A stretch of DNA of 64,000 nucleotides from Perca fluviatilis (taxonomy: Eukaryota; Chordata; Actinopteri; Perciformes; Percidae): positions 9,045,524 through 9,109,523 of the forward strand of contig NC_053115.1 in the NCBI RefSeq assembly GCF_010015445.1, read 5' to 3'. Below, one piece after another: positions 12,136 to 24,721 of this stretch; within the stretch, counting starts at the first letter, position 1; the number at the start of each line of letters is the position of its first letter. The notes beneath the pieces were generated by a model. The model was not told where the DNA came from, did no database searches, and saw nothing but the letters and a program-made list of their open reading frames with translations. The translations under genes and the position numbers were made by a program.

Positions 12136-13639
12136 GTAAAGCTGAGGGATAGGACAGATGGAGAGCAGCAGCAGCAGCAGCGGTTTTAGGTTAATGTCAG
12201 ATTTAAACATCGAGTCCACAGATAAAGTTGAACTTGATTTTGGGTTTTCAAAGATTTTAGCTCACATTCCTGATTCTTTTCCCCTGATGTATTGATTTGG
12301 TATAAGCTCTGATTCAGCTAGCACCCTGTTACTAAAAAGCAGCTTCAAAGAATAGATGAATCAGCTAGCCTCTGGTATATGCATGCTTGCCAACACTCTT
12401 TTTTGTTGGACTGGGTTTTAGGCAGGCCCAGTATTATAGAGCTGGATGGCTGACCAGCTGCTGGACATTGGCTGCACCTTGAGGTTTGAATACCCGTAGT
12501 GCCAGCTGATGGATTTGCAGCTATACTGATATTTTTCCACTCGCACCTTTTAGCATATGGTGGGAGACCAGGAATAGTTCTGACCTAGTTGGAGCTTCTG
12601 TACTTCACCATCAAACTTCTATCTCCCTCTAGATTCTGGGTTCCCATGCACTGGGTACCAGAGCCAAAAATCTTCACTAACTTTATGCTGCAAGCTTTTA
12701 TGTATGTCTCCTCAATAAGTACTTAGTTTTTACTGGCTGTAGTTAAGCTTATAATAAATGTGTCCAATTAAAGCAGGACATTTTAAGCAATTGCACTATC
12801 AATGTTTGAAATATTGTCATATAATTCCTGTCATACATTGTTAGTACGTTAGTAAATGGTTAATAATTGAATACAGATTGTAACCACTATTGCCCAAATC
12901 TTATTCAAATACTGTATTTGTTATAATTGTACTTATACTTATTATATAAAAGGGATTGCAAAACAGAACTCTTTCCTTCATGCACTCCACAATATGACTG
13001 AAGCCAATGCACCGAATACTGTTTTTCATTATTTTTTGATGTGGATCGAAAGATCCCCATGCAGTTCTGACTATTGATTGACAAGCCGGGGTTCTAAGAG
13101 CTTTGACAAACAGATATAAGTGGAAATAATCCATGCTGGCCACATTGAGGGTAGTGTCCATTTATATACATGAAGGTCAGTCAATCGATAGTTGGTATTA
13201 AAACAAGAAACACAAGGTGAGCCTTTATCAGATCAATGTGCGGACAATCTATTGCTGTAACTCCACGTAGTTCTGACCTTTTCACTTGAATTCTGGATCA
13301 CTCAGTGCCTTTTTTTGCCTGGTCTCTGTCGGCATCAATTTAAAAATTAAACTGAATGCATAAAATATTTGGTGGAAGCATATTTAACATGTTTAAACAT
13401 TCACATTGATGCGCCGGGATAACAATCCAGATGAACTTAGGTTACAACAAAGGAGATTCATTATTCATGATTCTTCCATGTAGCTGTTAGAAAGCTGATT
13501 TATGAATATGCTATAAACTACAAGTTCATGTTAGATGGCACAGATTGTGTCAGGGTTATCCTTTCAGTTGTCTGTATTTTTGTTGCCAATGAGAGGGTCT
13601 CTGTGCATCATAGTTCAGCACTATGGACAGCTCCCCACC
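12136..13639. other. Noncoding DNA with a short (CAG)n run
   Basis: A six-unit CAG run lies at about 12164-12181. The rest shows no gene or transposon that I recognise. The stretch 12960-13270 has the look of an old repeat, but I cannot identify ends. Confidence 0.4.
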
Positions 13640-14130
13640 AACTGCTATTTTATGTTGCAGTTTGAGTTCAGCACCATGGACAGCTGCCACTGCTCATACT
13701 CTCTGACATAAGACAGACTCTGTCCAAACACATCACATCACAGCAATCTTTGCTGCCCTTCACTGGTTACCTGTGATTTTTGGAATTGATTTTAACATGT
13801 TACTGCTTGTTTTTGAAGCTCCTGCCTCTTTCTGTGATCTGCTATCTCTTTATGAGACTGATCACTGCTTGAGATCCTCTGGCAGGACCCCTAATGGTTC
13901 CAAAATCTCGACCTGGCCTTTTTCAGCTGTGGAACTGCACACTCACTGCCCTCTTTTAAATATCTTCTTAAAACTCACTTATGACTTTTTCTAAACCAAT
14001 GGTATTCATTGTAATTGTTTTTCATAATTGTATGTGTTTTGAATTGTAGTTACTTTTATTCTTACTTTTTTTTATTTTAAGGCAGTTTGTTTTGAAAGGT
14101 GCTAAATGAAGTTATTATTATTATTATGAA
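13640..14130 (+). mobile_element. L2-type LINE fragment, end of ORF2 plus 3' tail
   Basis: The plus strand encodes AALHWLPVIFGIDFNMLLLVF, followed by a run ending LLNIFLKLTYDFF at 13994. 'LHWLPV' and the 'FK.LL..HL'-like end are characteristic of the C-terminal region of L2-clade reverse transcriptase polyproteins. The 3' UTR ends 'ttgaaaggtgctaaatgaag' followed by four ATT units, a standard L2 tail. Everything upstream is missing, so it is a dead 5'-truncated insertion. The 5' limit is approximate. Confidence 0.8.
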
Positions 14131-15544
14131 TTGTCTGGTGAAATAATTTAGAGCATTCTAAGATAAACCCTGAATAATATTAGGAATAATATGTCTATCT
14201 TTGTGTGTGCTGTGAATTCAAGTCTCCTTCAGAGCACTACAGCTTTGTCTGGTTCTGGTTCACTGTTTTTGTAGACACTATGAGTAACACAACAAGCCCA
14301 CTGCAGGTGCCTTCATTCCTGGGAAGTTCAGGCTTTCAGAGAAATTCTCAATACACTTATTTTGATAGCAACGTGCAGGTCTTTGTCTACCTGTGCTGCA
14401 TAGCAATGCATCAAATGCACACTCTTTTGTAAAGCAGATATAAGCCTTGGCTTCCTCAGGCTGCTACATACTATTCCAGATAGATATTCAAATTTACTGG
14501 TGGAGTTCTCAATCAAATGCTAATTAAGTTGTTCTAAGGACCCTAAGGCTTGTAGTTGAGAGAAGTGTTATGTTGTGGATACCTCATGTAAATGGCCACT
14601 AAGTAACACTAAGTAACCGGGAAAGGTGAAGGGGTCTTGAAGTTGATGTAAACCCCAGGTGTAATGCCTGCTGGAGCGATAAGGCCCTGTTTGTTTTTCC
14701 CCTCTACTGCAGTAAGCTAAAAATTGACTGGCACTATCTAAGCCTCTGGCGATTATCTGACGTGCCAGAGGGTTCATGCTGCAAAGACTAATTGGTTTCA
14801 TTAACTTGCACTCAAGATAAAAAACAATTGCTTTCATGTAATTGAAATTCTGATTTTCCTATCCCTCAGCCCTCACCCTCTCCGCTGCCTTGTCTCATTC
14901 TCCTCCGGATGCTGTATCTGTACTCCAACCTGCCCCTTTGCCTCTGTAATTTAGGTTGATCTCAACATCACCTCTCTCTTAGCCGTTTTGCTAATTATTT
15001 CACCATATGCTAACACTTCATCAGTTTTATGAGCTCCTGGGAAAATTGCTCCGGTAGTTGAGTGCTTATTTAGGTGGTATCATATTCCTTTTGATGATCT
15101 TGGCAGCTTCAAAAACAAAACTGAAACTGTGTGTTATTGTGCACTAATAAACTCATGGTATTAGGTACAAATTCATTAAAAAGCCGAAGGTGTGTACCAA
15201 CAAAACAATTGCATACTGCATTGCACCCTGGTGCTGACAGAAAAACATATATCTGGTAAATCTGATTTTATTTTTATTTTATTATGGCAAGATACACTTT
15301 TGCTGTGATATTTCAGCTTAGCTCTCTACAGAGAGAGCTCATCACTCAAACAGCTAGAGCTTCTGCGAATGATGTTTAATTTTTTTTCTTCTATCACTAT
15401 ACATGTTCAATTACCCCTTGTTTATTAATCTTCAAAAAAGCAGCAAACAAAACATTCCCTGGTATGAAAATGTCCCAGTTCATGTTATTAGATCATATAT
15501 GTACAACAATCGTTATTGTCACTACCCAGGCTAGCAACTCCATC
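14131..15544. other. Noncoding DNA, no feature recognised
   Basis: No exon, RNA or transposon is recognised. A pyrimidine-rich stretch lies near 14860-14940. Frames such as 14568-14837 (-) are isolated and have no homology that I can see. Confidence 0.45.
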
Positions 15545-15775
15545 CCTAATCAGCATCATCATTATTCAAATCAATTGTATTTATAGTATGAAATCATAAC
15601 AAGAGTTATCTCAAGACACTTTACAGATAGAGTAGGTCTAGACCACACTCTATAATGTACAAAGAGCCAACAATTCCAATAATTCCCCCAAGAACAAGCA
15701 TTTAGTGTGACAGTGGCGAGGAAAAACTCCCTTTTAGGGAGAAACCTCGGGTGATGAGGAAAACTCCCTTTTATC
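15545..15775. repeat. Dispersed fish repeat ('caagacactttacagatag' type)
   Basis: The run 'aatcaattgtatttatag', 'caagacactttacagatag', 'acaattccaataattccc' and 'gacagtggcgaggaaaaact' matches a repeat that I know to be very frequent in percomorph introns and intergenic DNA. I see no TIR or coding frame. It behaves like a truncated retroposon, but I cannot name the source. Confidence 0.6.
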
Positions 15776-16544
15776 ATCTCTATAATTAACAACAAAAGCA
15801 ATAACATTTCCACAGCATCCACAGCACCAATAACTGCAACAGAAAATGATAGCTGTCATAATTATAATGAAAGAGCACTTTTCATTCAAGAGGAAATCAA
15901 GAAAGTCTGGCAAAACAGCGATCCAATAAGACAGCACAAGTAGTGTGTGTTGGACTTGAAACACACATGGAACACACGCATGCGAAAGTGCTCATACTGA
16001 CAGAGCTGTAAATGGCAATGGAGGTTTAGTCAAGGCCACTGAAAATGACACCCTCTTCTCTTTTCATGCTGAAAATGTTTTACTGACTTCACATTACTAC
16101 CCATCCGTTGCCACAAAGCACTTTTTTCTTCTACTCTCACCTCTGCTCTTTTAAAGTTTCAGTACTCTTACTCAGTACTGTGTTTTCTTACTCTTTCAAT
16201 AATTATTTTGTTATCTGTGGTTTATACTGTCCATTTTTACCCAGCAAGCATGGATTTGGGGATTTGCAGATGAAGAGATGTGTGATTTTAGACTGCTAGG
16301 TAACATGTAGTCTAGATCAACGGAAGTACATTTAAAGGATATTTACCTAACATCCGGCAAGTGGCTTACGCGCTGGATTTCCCTCACCTTACGCTCTCTG
16401 TGTGTTGCCGTTCTCAAAATCCCTTCGCTTCGGGAAACAATAACAAAAAACTTAAAGCTAGCAAGCTAGACGCTGAAAATAGCAAGTTTTGAAGAGAATT
16501 TGGATCATGCAACAAGGCAGGCCTGCTTTGTTCTTTCAGGGAAT
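15776..16544. other. Noncoding DNA, no feature recognised
   Basis: A possible older repeat lies around 16320-16500 (paired 'gctagcaagctag', CpG-containing). No ends or coding potential could be defined. Confidence 0.4.
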
Positions 16545-16615
16545 CCTGTGAAGTATCTCAACAACTACTGGATGGGTTGGCACATTGGCCATATACAGAC
16601 ATTCATGGTGAACCC
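16545..16615 (-). repeat. Fragment of a dispersed repeat, inverted relative to 26355-27480
   Basis: 'atctcaacaactactggatg' followed by 'gacattcatggtgaaccc' is the reverse complement of the motif order seen at 27390-27450. It is a short, old fragment of the same family. Confidence 0.6.
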
Positions 16616-19600
16616 CTGGGTTTTATTCTGCAAATGTGGCTTTCAATGAAATACACAGAGCTGCTTGCATGGCTGTAGACTCTTAATAGTTTCACCTCTA
16701 AATGTCCGCCTCTTCTCACTTTACCTGCTCTCTTTGTCCACTACCTTTCTTCAAACGGAAATATTTTGTTCACTGTGGAAGCAAGGTTGCAGCCTTCTGA
16801 ACCAAACGCCCCGTGCTCCCCTCACTTTGCATATAATTTACCCTTTTCCTCTCATCTTTAGTGCTCCAGGGCTTCTGATCTTTTATAACAAAATAGATGG
16901 CGGATGACGTGGGTGATTTTGTTTGGTATTGTTCGGAAAGTGACACACACCAGGGTTTGACAGAGAGGCACAGCAGGGACTGGCTCAGGCCTGTTTGCCC
17001 TATAAAGAGATATCGGCGTTTTGACCATAGGGGTCCATGCCCGTCATTAATGACCTTTTCAAACACACGGACTGAATACGTTGTATTGCGACTGCACTGT
17101 CAAGCCTCTTGCTAGCCTAGGACTGCTTTGTTCTCAGAGGTGTTAGGGCTGCATAAATCAAAGATTTAAAGATCCTGATATCTTGCCTTTTAACACCGAC
17201 ACAGAAACGACAGAACTAAGCATGAATAGGAAAAGAGCTACTGTGCTGTTTGTGACATTTAACATGCGTAAATTGCCAGCAGCCATAAATAAACATAAAT
17301 ATAAATAATATAAAAAAATAACTCTTAAGTAGCTTGATAGGAGATGAATCATTACAACTTACAATATATGTACAAGTTTATAGTATTCAATAAATTACTT
17401 AATAGTGTGTTGTAAACATTTATAGGGTTTCTATGAGGCCGGCTAGATGATGAGTATAGTTGCTATTTGGATCAACATTAATCTTCCAAACTGTATTCTT
17501 ATTAAACTGCATTCAAATCAAATTGATTCATTGAATTAATTTGGGCAGTTATGACATAATTTAACAATTTCAGTATTATTTAAGAGTTTGACATAGCTGC
17601 TCTTCATAGGAAATTCAAAAAGAAATCTGCAGAACTATTACCTCCACAACAACGTCTTTAAAGTTTGGAGCTTGCACGTGAATTGAATTTTGGAGCTGAA
17701 CACACTGAAAGTGATTATGTGCCACAAATGATTATAGGTTAATGCGAACAGAAAGTGACAGTAATAAAGCACACAGCAGGATGAACAGACAGACTTACTG
17801 GCAGGGAGAGCGAGACACTTCCTCCCTCTGAAGCATTACTTCCCAAATTTCCATTTCAATCAGCGGCAGAACTCCTGGGAGGCCCCCGGCCCCAGAGCCT
17901 GCATGGGTGGGCGGAGTCAAGCCCCCTCATTGCCAACAGTGGTTAGCATCGAGCAGCACAGCCTGGCGTCTCTGCGTTGTGCTCCTTCTGCTGTGAGAAA
18001 CTATTCAGAGTTTGCATGCAGCACAATCTCCATCCTCCCCATCCTCCATCTCCCAATCTCGCTATCTCTCCCCCGCCCCTCTCCCTTTGCAAACACCTCA
18101 CTATCTTTAAGCACAATGTGATAACACCAAAACTTTCCTACTTTCGTACTACACATAGAAGTTGGAAGTCTTACTAGACTTTCCCGTAGTCATCACTATA
18201 CTAAGTGGAAAATAATTGAATGCCTCAAACTATAAGGACTACTCAGTAGATTCTAGTCTGCCCCTGAGGCGTGTTTCCTCCTAGCTCAGTCTTGGGTCAT
18301 TTGAGGTGGTCATTACACATTAATGTCTTCTGGCCTTGGAAGTGGAGATCTTATTTAGGGGTGTAATCTAGCCATATAATATGGGTTAAAAGGTGACTGC
18401 AGCTCCCTTACAACAATAAGGCTGTCTCCTCTATGTATGTGACACACGTTGTATGCCCGGCCATGCTGAGGAGTCGAAGCCGTACTCTGTCTGTAAGTGG
18501 GATGCACTGATGCTCACTGACATAAATAGGTCCCGCATATTTGGTAACACATCGCCTGGATATATTTGGATGCATTGCAATAAAACTTCCATTTGCTCTC
18601 CTTCCCTTTTATTCTCTGTGTTTTATATAAGACAGTCAGAACAAAAAAAACGTTTATCTCTGTGCAAATTAATTGTTGTGTTACAACTTCTTAATATTCC
18701 CCATTGTTCACGCAGGATCCGTCACACATCATATCCACTTTAATACAAATGTGCTTAAGGAGAATGTGGATAAAGTGATCAGGAACAAATTAGGATAGAG
18801 TAAATGGTCCTCTCTCTTTTTTGTGGCTCACTCTCTCTCTCCCTGTGTGCTGTCAATACTGTAAGTAAGATGAAAGGGCTGTTTAGGTAAAATACAATAT
18901 AGATATGTCTGCCTCCAGGCCCACTGACTTAGGATCGATGGCCGCCAGGCATGGTTTCCATTAACTAACATACGTGAATGACATTAGAAGATGGATCTGT
19001 AATTAGTCACGAAGATTTTTCTCCCATGATTTGAGACCAGCCATGCATGAGGAGAACTTTATCTTGCTTTGTTGTGCTCCTTATGGTTAAGGCTGGGGAT
19101 TAAGGGCATCTGCTAAATGTCAAAAACATGATTCTTTACATTGACACACCCATTACATTGGATTTTTTTTTTTGATATAGGAGCCTGTGTACTGATATGT
19201 ACAGCTCAGCTCCATAAAAAAACTATTGATCTGTCTAAAACAGACTAAATACAAGCTCATGGACAAAGTCAATGAGAGACTGTAGTTATTGCCCCTGGCT
19301 AAATCAGTTATTCTGTTTTTTTTTAACATGGTTACTTTTGAAAACTTTGGATTTGACTTGAATGTACAGTATATCCTGTCATGTCTACTATGATGACATA
19401 CTTTGCCACTTTGTCTTTAAATGCCAGCAATTCCGACCACATTATACTGTTAAGCATTAACTAGGGTTAAGATAAAAAAAAAACACAATGCAACAAACAA
19501 GCTTTCACACTTTCCTACTCCAGTCCACAGTTGAAGAATGCTGTGGCAAAACAATTTTGCCTCAGGAGTGAAATCAATATCAGGGATGAGAGAAGAGACA

Positions 19601-20283
19601 CATGGCTGAAAGAATACACAACGATTACAAACCTATTGCATTTGATGCAAAAAAATGTGTTTTTACAAACTTAATTGTGTTATAGAATGGTCTGTTATAC
19701 AACAGTCCATTGTTTTTATTTTTTTGCAATTGGTAATGATCCATTATATGTTCTCCAGCTGTAGAAATAGCTGTAAAACAAGCCCACAAATCAGTTTGTG
19801 TGTAAAAATCTACCCCACTGTGCAGTTATTTTAATTTGCTAAAAATCTTAGTTGGGTCCATTAATACCACTTTGAATGTTTGTATTAATTAACATGACAC
19901 AATGAATTAATTAATGAACAGATGTGGCACAGATTAATGTCTTTATGCAAACAAGTATTAAACAATGCATTTGAAAAGTGTTTAAACAGTAGCTTAACAC
20001 CATTTCTTTTCTTTTTTTTCTTTTTTTTGCCTTCCCAGGTTAAAAGTGTGTTTTGTCTCTGACCAAGGGTTGTGGTCAGAAGTGTGTTCTGTTGCACATG
20101 TAACCAAAAACAACAGCGATGTCACGGTGTAGCGACCACAAATTTGAGTACACATCAACATCACTGCAGCGAAGTTAAACCACAAAATCAAGATTTTATA
20201 CCTCAGCACAGATAAAGTCATTTAGGCAAATTCCCCAAAACGATCAAGTGACAAAGCCCTGTAGTGGCGGTAACGCTTGTCCT
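16616..20283. other. Noncoding DNA, apparently single-copy
   Basis: I see no gene, RNA or transposon end in these 3.7 kb. Segments near 17820-18000 and 18900-19080 are less AT-rich and could be conserved noncoding elements, though this is a guess. A T-rich run lies at 20005-20029. Confidence 0.4.
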
Positions 20284-20287
20284 TTAA

Positions 20288-20895
20288 TGGCCCTGACGCA
20301 CCAACCTGATAATCGGCCGTTGGACAGTCTGGCAAGCTCAGTGACTCGAGTTTGTTCGGTGTGTTCCGTGCCGTCGTCCATCGGAGGAGCCGTCGTCCTT
20401 CATTTTGGCCAATTTGACTTGCTGGGTCGGAGGGCGGGCAGTCGGACTCAATGACCAATCTGATTGGTGGAGTGCTAACCAGGAAATGACGAGCAGGATG
20501 AGCGTGACTAAGCCTCTTAAAATCGGACGAAAATCTTTTAAACTGACCTTTGTCGATCTGAAATGAAGACAGATTCAGCAACTGCACGGCCTATTTCTCA
20601 CTTAAAATGTTTTCTGAAACACGTTTCGGTGAACTAGTTTCGTAAAATACGAGATCGTATTCCGAACGAGCCGCTATTATCGGTCAGCTGGAGAAGCCAG
20701 ACCCACGCAACGCGTCATTTCCGGTTTTCATTTTAGCGCCGCCTGCTGTTATGGAGACGTATTACGCAGAACGTACGCTCAAGTCGGCGTCGCATCGGTG
20801 TGTTCCGAGGCACTTTTTGGACCTCAGGGAGCCGACTGATCAGTCCGACTGCCTTTTCTGCCGACGGTCGGCCGTTGGGTTGGTGTGTCAGGGGC
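20288..20895. mobile_element. 608-bp TTAA-flanked TIR element
   Basis: TTAA at 20284-20287 and 20896-20899 flank a segment whose ends are inverted copies. The left reads TGGCCCTGACGCACCAACC. The right, reverse-complemented, reads GCCCCTGACACACCAACCC. The interior is clearly richer in CpG than the surroundings and repeats the motifs 'cggccgttgg' and 'cgtcgtcc'. There is no transposase frame. TTAA duplication suits piggyBac or Kolobok relatives. The ends differ from those of the other two TTAA elements in the window, so it is a separate family. Confidence 0.82.
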
Positions 20896-21198
20896 TTAAG
20901 AAGGTTGGAATGGATAGGAGGACAGCTGTTCATTTCTTATTTCCTACCATTAATCAACATGGGGTTCTTAAAACCACAACCATGATTGTTCTGCAACCTT
21001 AATCTTAAGTATTATAGTTATGATTGTAAGCAAGGTCCAATGACCTTAAATACATGTAGGTTTTGATTTTAACCCAAACCAAGATGTTTCATTAACAGAT
21101 TTTTAAGGAAATTTCTTTTTCAACATGATATATAATGATTTTGAATGGTGCAATTACAGAAGACCAACTAGCATGTTAAGTTAAAAAAGACCCACAGA

Positions 21199-21330
21199 CA
21201 GTGGTGGAATGTACTGTAACTAAGTACATGTACTACTATAAAATGTTATTATTAAATAAAACACTTCCATCATTTCCAGTTTCTAAAATGTGAGGACTTT
21301 TCTGCATTGAGTACTTGAGTAGTACAATGT
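21199..21330 (+). mobile_element. One-ended fragment of a hAT-like element (CAGTGGTGG family)
   Basis: It begins CAGTGGTGGAATGTACTGTA and continues 'actaagtacatgtact', matching the left part of the complete element at 29349-29848. A later 'gagtacttgagtagtac' may still belong to it. The far end is not recognisable, so it is probably truncated. Confidence 0.6.
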
Positions 21331-22256
21331 GGTGCTTATCTGCCATTTACTCACATGCAGCTGAATTAAAGGCTTTAAACACAGATGCTTAACAGACATC
21401 TTCACATCCATTTAAGTGAGTAACTAGATTTTTACAATATCAATTTTTTTACAAAAAAAAGCCATACTAAAAAAATATGTTGTTTGATTTATGTTTTTAT
21501 CATACAACAGCTTCAGTCTATTAGCGTCAGTCTTCACTCCAACAGCATGTTAGTAGATATAAAGCAGTGAGGTGGAATGACTTAATGTTGGTGTGAATAT
21601 CTGGTATCAAAGCTAAATATGTGTCTGTCTGTTGTTGTCAAGTCTGGCTCATTGTGCTGGTGTGCATATCTTTCTTTGCATATTCCTGAGCACATTCTGT
21701 TCCCGTTCATGTGGATTCTCCATTGTGTTGCTGTATTTCTGTGTGCACATTCTCTGTGCAAATATGCTTACACGACACAATTCCTGTTTTTATTCCCCTT
21801 TCTGCTGGCATAAAAATTACATCTTCTTAAAGCACATGGCTTTTAAACAAGCCTGGCAAGTGTTTGATGTGTAAATGTGTATTCCAGACTATGTAAATAG
21901 AATGCTATCAGCTTCTCAGCATCTGTCTGTCAGAGACTTGACTTGTCACCAATGTTCTTCTGCTTCATCTGTGCGCGCTTCTCTCTTATGTAGGTTTTCT
22001 TTCTGCCTTGACAAGAAAGCAAACTGGCAAGTGTGGCCTGAGGCAGAGCAAGTGAGCCTTTGTTTAAAAGGTTATACATTTGTGCTCATGCTGATAGAAA
22101 AGTTAAAAACCCAGTGGCTTAGCAACTGTTTAAAATAGTTTCATAGGACAAAGTGATCACATATGCACGTGAATATGACAAAGAAAGCAGTAAAATTAAA
22201 GGCTAGAGATGTTCGGTCTTGTCACTAAGAAACAACTTTATCCCTAACATTATATA
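21331..22256. other. Noncoding DNA, no feature recognised
   Basis: Nothing beyond short accidental frames (for example 21632-21874 and 21875-22138 on +). Confidence 0.45.
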
Positions 22257-22272
22257 AATGTATACATATATT

Positions 22273-22303
<31 letters not shown>

Positions 22304-22361
22304 ATATATATATATACACATATATATACATATATATATACATATATATGTATATGTATAT

Positions 22362-22402
<41 letters not shown>

Positions 22403-22410
22403 CTGTATAC
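22257..22410. repeat. (AT)n/(ATAC)n microsatellite
   Basis: About 150 bp of ATATAC-type repeats with many variants. Three overlapping minus-strand frames reading Tyr-Ile repeats are artefacts of this tract. Confidence 0.95.
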
Positions 22411-23500
22411 TGAATACACACATGCATCCATGACCATGCATGCCCACATACATTCATACGCACATTAACAAAAGCATACCGACGCTCAGGCTGGCAGAAA
22501 CCTTTTATCTCCATGTTTTGTCACTGAAATTGTTTTGATAAAGTAATACTATTGGTCACCCACCTCTGTCTGTTGCCTTTTTCATTTCCTGAAAAGCAAC
22601 GATTTTGGACGCAAGGTTTTCGTCCGACAGCAACGTTACATACTGTACATTTATGTGCAATGGCAGTTAAACTGGCATTTGGCATTTAACATAAATCCTT
22701 GTTTTAACATCCAATGATTCAAAACATAACCACGTGTCTCTTCCCCTGCATGTTTGAAAGGTGGCTGTAAAAAGATTTTACTCCTCTTGCTTGGATTCGT
22801 GACAGTTGCAACCAACTGCAATGTTTTCTCAGTGGGGAAAAAAAAGTATTGGAATGGCCAAAGAAACCTCATTATAATGCACTTCCACTCTCCATCTGTG
22901 AATTCAATATGTGCCAAACAAAAAAAGCTACAACAGTCAGTTCTTCTGACAGGGAAAGAGTGTGAGATTGCTCTAAAATTCACAAACAAACACACAGTCC
23001 TGCTCATCAGCTCAGCATTTTGGATGGACAGAAGACTATTATGTGGAAGAGGTGATATGAGAATTTTAAGTGAATGTTTTGACTTTTTGTGCATTGAAAA
23101 CGTGTCACTATTCACTGTAACTGACATGACCTCAAGCTGACTTCTGTTTTCTATGAAGGTGCAAATTAAAAACGTTTTAGAGCCACCTTTCAAGTTGAGT
23201 ATCTCGAAAGATTGATTTTAGGTGTAATGTCACTTAAACAATTACAATTACGATGAGTTACAACCTGTAATGTAATGAGACCTACTGTATGCTTTCCATA
23301 GCTTCAGCATTCATAAATCCACACAGCTATGAGAATGACTGCAGCAGTTACTCAGACTTTTTATCCAATAAAATGTTTAAAGAAGAAACAAACATTATAT
23401 TATCTATGTCTTGTCCCATCAGGCAGTCAGGCCTAGTTTTCAATATTTTAAATATTAAACATAGAAAGTTTCACTTTTAATTTTGAGGACACTGTTTTTT
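22411..23500. other. Noncoding DNA open on both strands
   Basis: Both strands are free of stops over roughly 22.75-23.14 kb. The plus frame begins at a TTG (22754) and the minus frame also at a TTG (23193), and neither has a supporting ATG at its start. The plus frame would begin with a signal-peptide-like stretch, but this depends on the non-ATG start. I treat it as noncoding. Confidence 0.5.
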
Positions 23501-23535
23501 TCACACACACACACTCACACACACACACACACCAG
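23501..23535. repeat. (CA)n microsatellite abutting a repeat end
   Basis: An interrupted CA run ends exactly where the inverted-end element begins (ccagCCCTGTCTCC). Confidence 0.9.
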
Positions 23536-23920
23536 CCCTGTCTCCTAAAAGTTGCATTCCCATACAACTAGACTTCTCAGTTATGTTTCGAGAGTTTCCC
23601 TGGGTTTTTAGAGTGCTCAGGTGCAAATGATCATTTACGCTTATTTGCATATTAGTGACACCATTGCGCAATTATTTGCATAAAGCTTAGTTGTTGTCAG
23701 TTGCAGAAAAGGAGAGATTACTAAAGCAAAACTTGGAGGAGCAGCTTGTCACTAAAATGAGAAAAGATGGCCCACCTTAAAGGTCAGCCCAACTTACTGT
23801 AAGTTAGTGAGTCTGTGCTGAAGTTGGCGCTAGCAAATTTAGCCGACAAAAGGTTACTGTCAGCTGGGTACCGGTCACAGTGAGATGCCGGTCCTTTCAG
23901 TGGCTTGTGCAGTTGAGTTT

Positions 23921-23990
23921 AGCCGACAAAAGGTGGCCGACAAAAGGTGGCCGACAAAAGGTGGCCGACAAAAGGTGGCCGACAAAAGGT
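23921..23990 (+). repeat. 14-bp minisatellite, five units
   Basis: Five tandem copies of (a/g)gccgacaaaaggt run from 23921 to 23990. A sixth, isolated copy lies at 23841-23854. It sits inside the inverted-end element and has no coding frame. Confidence 0.95.
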
Positions 23991-24087
23991 GGCCGTCATG
24001 CGGCGGCGAAAGTTAAGTTTAGGCACCAAAACGACTAGTTAAGATTAGAGAAAAAGATCATGGTTTGGATTGCTGAAGTAGTACTCT

Positions 24088-24150
24088 CGGGAACTAGTTT
24101 CCTGGATGAAAGTCCCGTGTTTGTTGGACCCATCCATCCACCCCGACCGT
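24088..24150 (-). repeat. tRNA-Glu-like segment (degenerate)
   Basis: Read on the minus strand, 'gggtccaaca', 'cacgggactttcatccagg' and 'aaactagttcccg' resemble the anticodon arm of tRNA-Glu with TTC in the loop, but the B box is destroyed. The same segment with an intact B box is at 42561-42623. It is not a functional tRNA. Confidence 0.5.
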
Positions 24151-24219
24151 CTCCCTATGTGGACTATGAATGCCAACCCAACCAAACCAAAAGTCAACGC
24201 TGACTTATTTTAACTCACG

Positions 24220-24350
24220 TAAGTAAATTAACTTATGTAACGTACTTAACCTAACTCACTTACGTCAGATACTTAACTCACGTCATGTACGTACTTAACT
24301 TTCGTAATACATAACTTAACTTATGTTAACGTAACAAATGTACTTATTTT
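24220..24350. repeat. Degenerate 'acttacgta' short-period array
   Basis: Words such as acttatgt, acttacgt, acttaact and tacgtact recur about ten times with irregular spacing. Many are near-palindromic. It looks like a decayed tandem repeat inside the surrounding element. Confidence 0.6.
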
Positions 24351-24633
24351 AAAACTATAGTGCCGAACATTTACATATAAATGAACATCCATTCCTTTTA
24401 AGCACTTGCTAAACGAGTTCAAATAATGCTGATTATCCCTATCACCGCCAGGGAAAGCTCTCAGTATTTCTCAGTATACTGGAGTTGTGGTGTCTGCTTT
24501 CTGCGGCGACATTCCCACGCTGGCTTATTTGTACTCAGAAGGTAGTTTATTAACTCCACAACAACGTTGTTACATGAGCAGTACACAGAGTAACATCAAC
24601 CAAACTTGCTCACTCACTTACAGCTCTTCACTG

Positions 24634-24721
24634 CGCTTTTCTCCCATCCAGGAATGCTGTGTGGACTAGCAAGACCCTCCTCCGCAGCGCTGTGGAGGAA
24701 GGTCTGGCAATCCGAGACTAC
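24634..24721 (+). mobile_element. 3' fragment of the 9-bp-TSD TIR family (copy 3)
   Basis: 'tttctcccatccaggaatg' through 'ggtctggcaatccgagacta' matches the right end of the element at 3751-4191 closely. The left four-fifths is absent and no flanking duplication can be read. It lies inside the inverted-end element at 23536-25020, so it inserted there or was acquired by it. Confidence 0.8.

Noticed and set aside
11027..12139. A 370-codon open frame on +
   Set aside because: It runs out of the TTAA element and ends in about 60 codons of GT microsatellite. The coding signal in the same segment is on the minus strand, and no domain is visible on plus.
22651..23193. A 180-codon frame on - and a 128-codon frame on + with a signal-peptide-like start
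   Set aside because: Both begin at TTG, not ATG, in mirror-image 13-bp sequences (22754-22766 and 23181-23193). Such a 13-bp inverted match within 450 bp is close to chance expectation for 64 kb. No domain, promoter or splice evidence.
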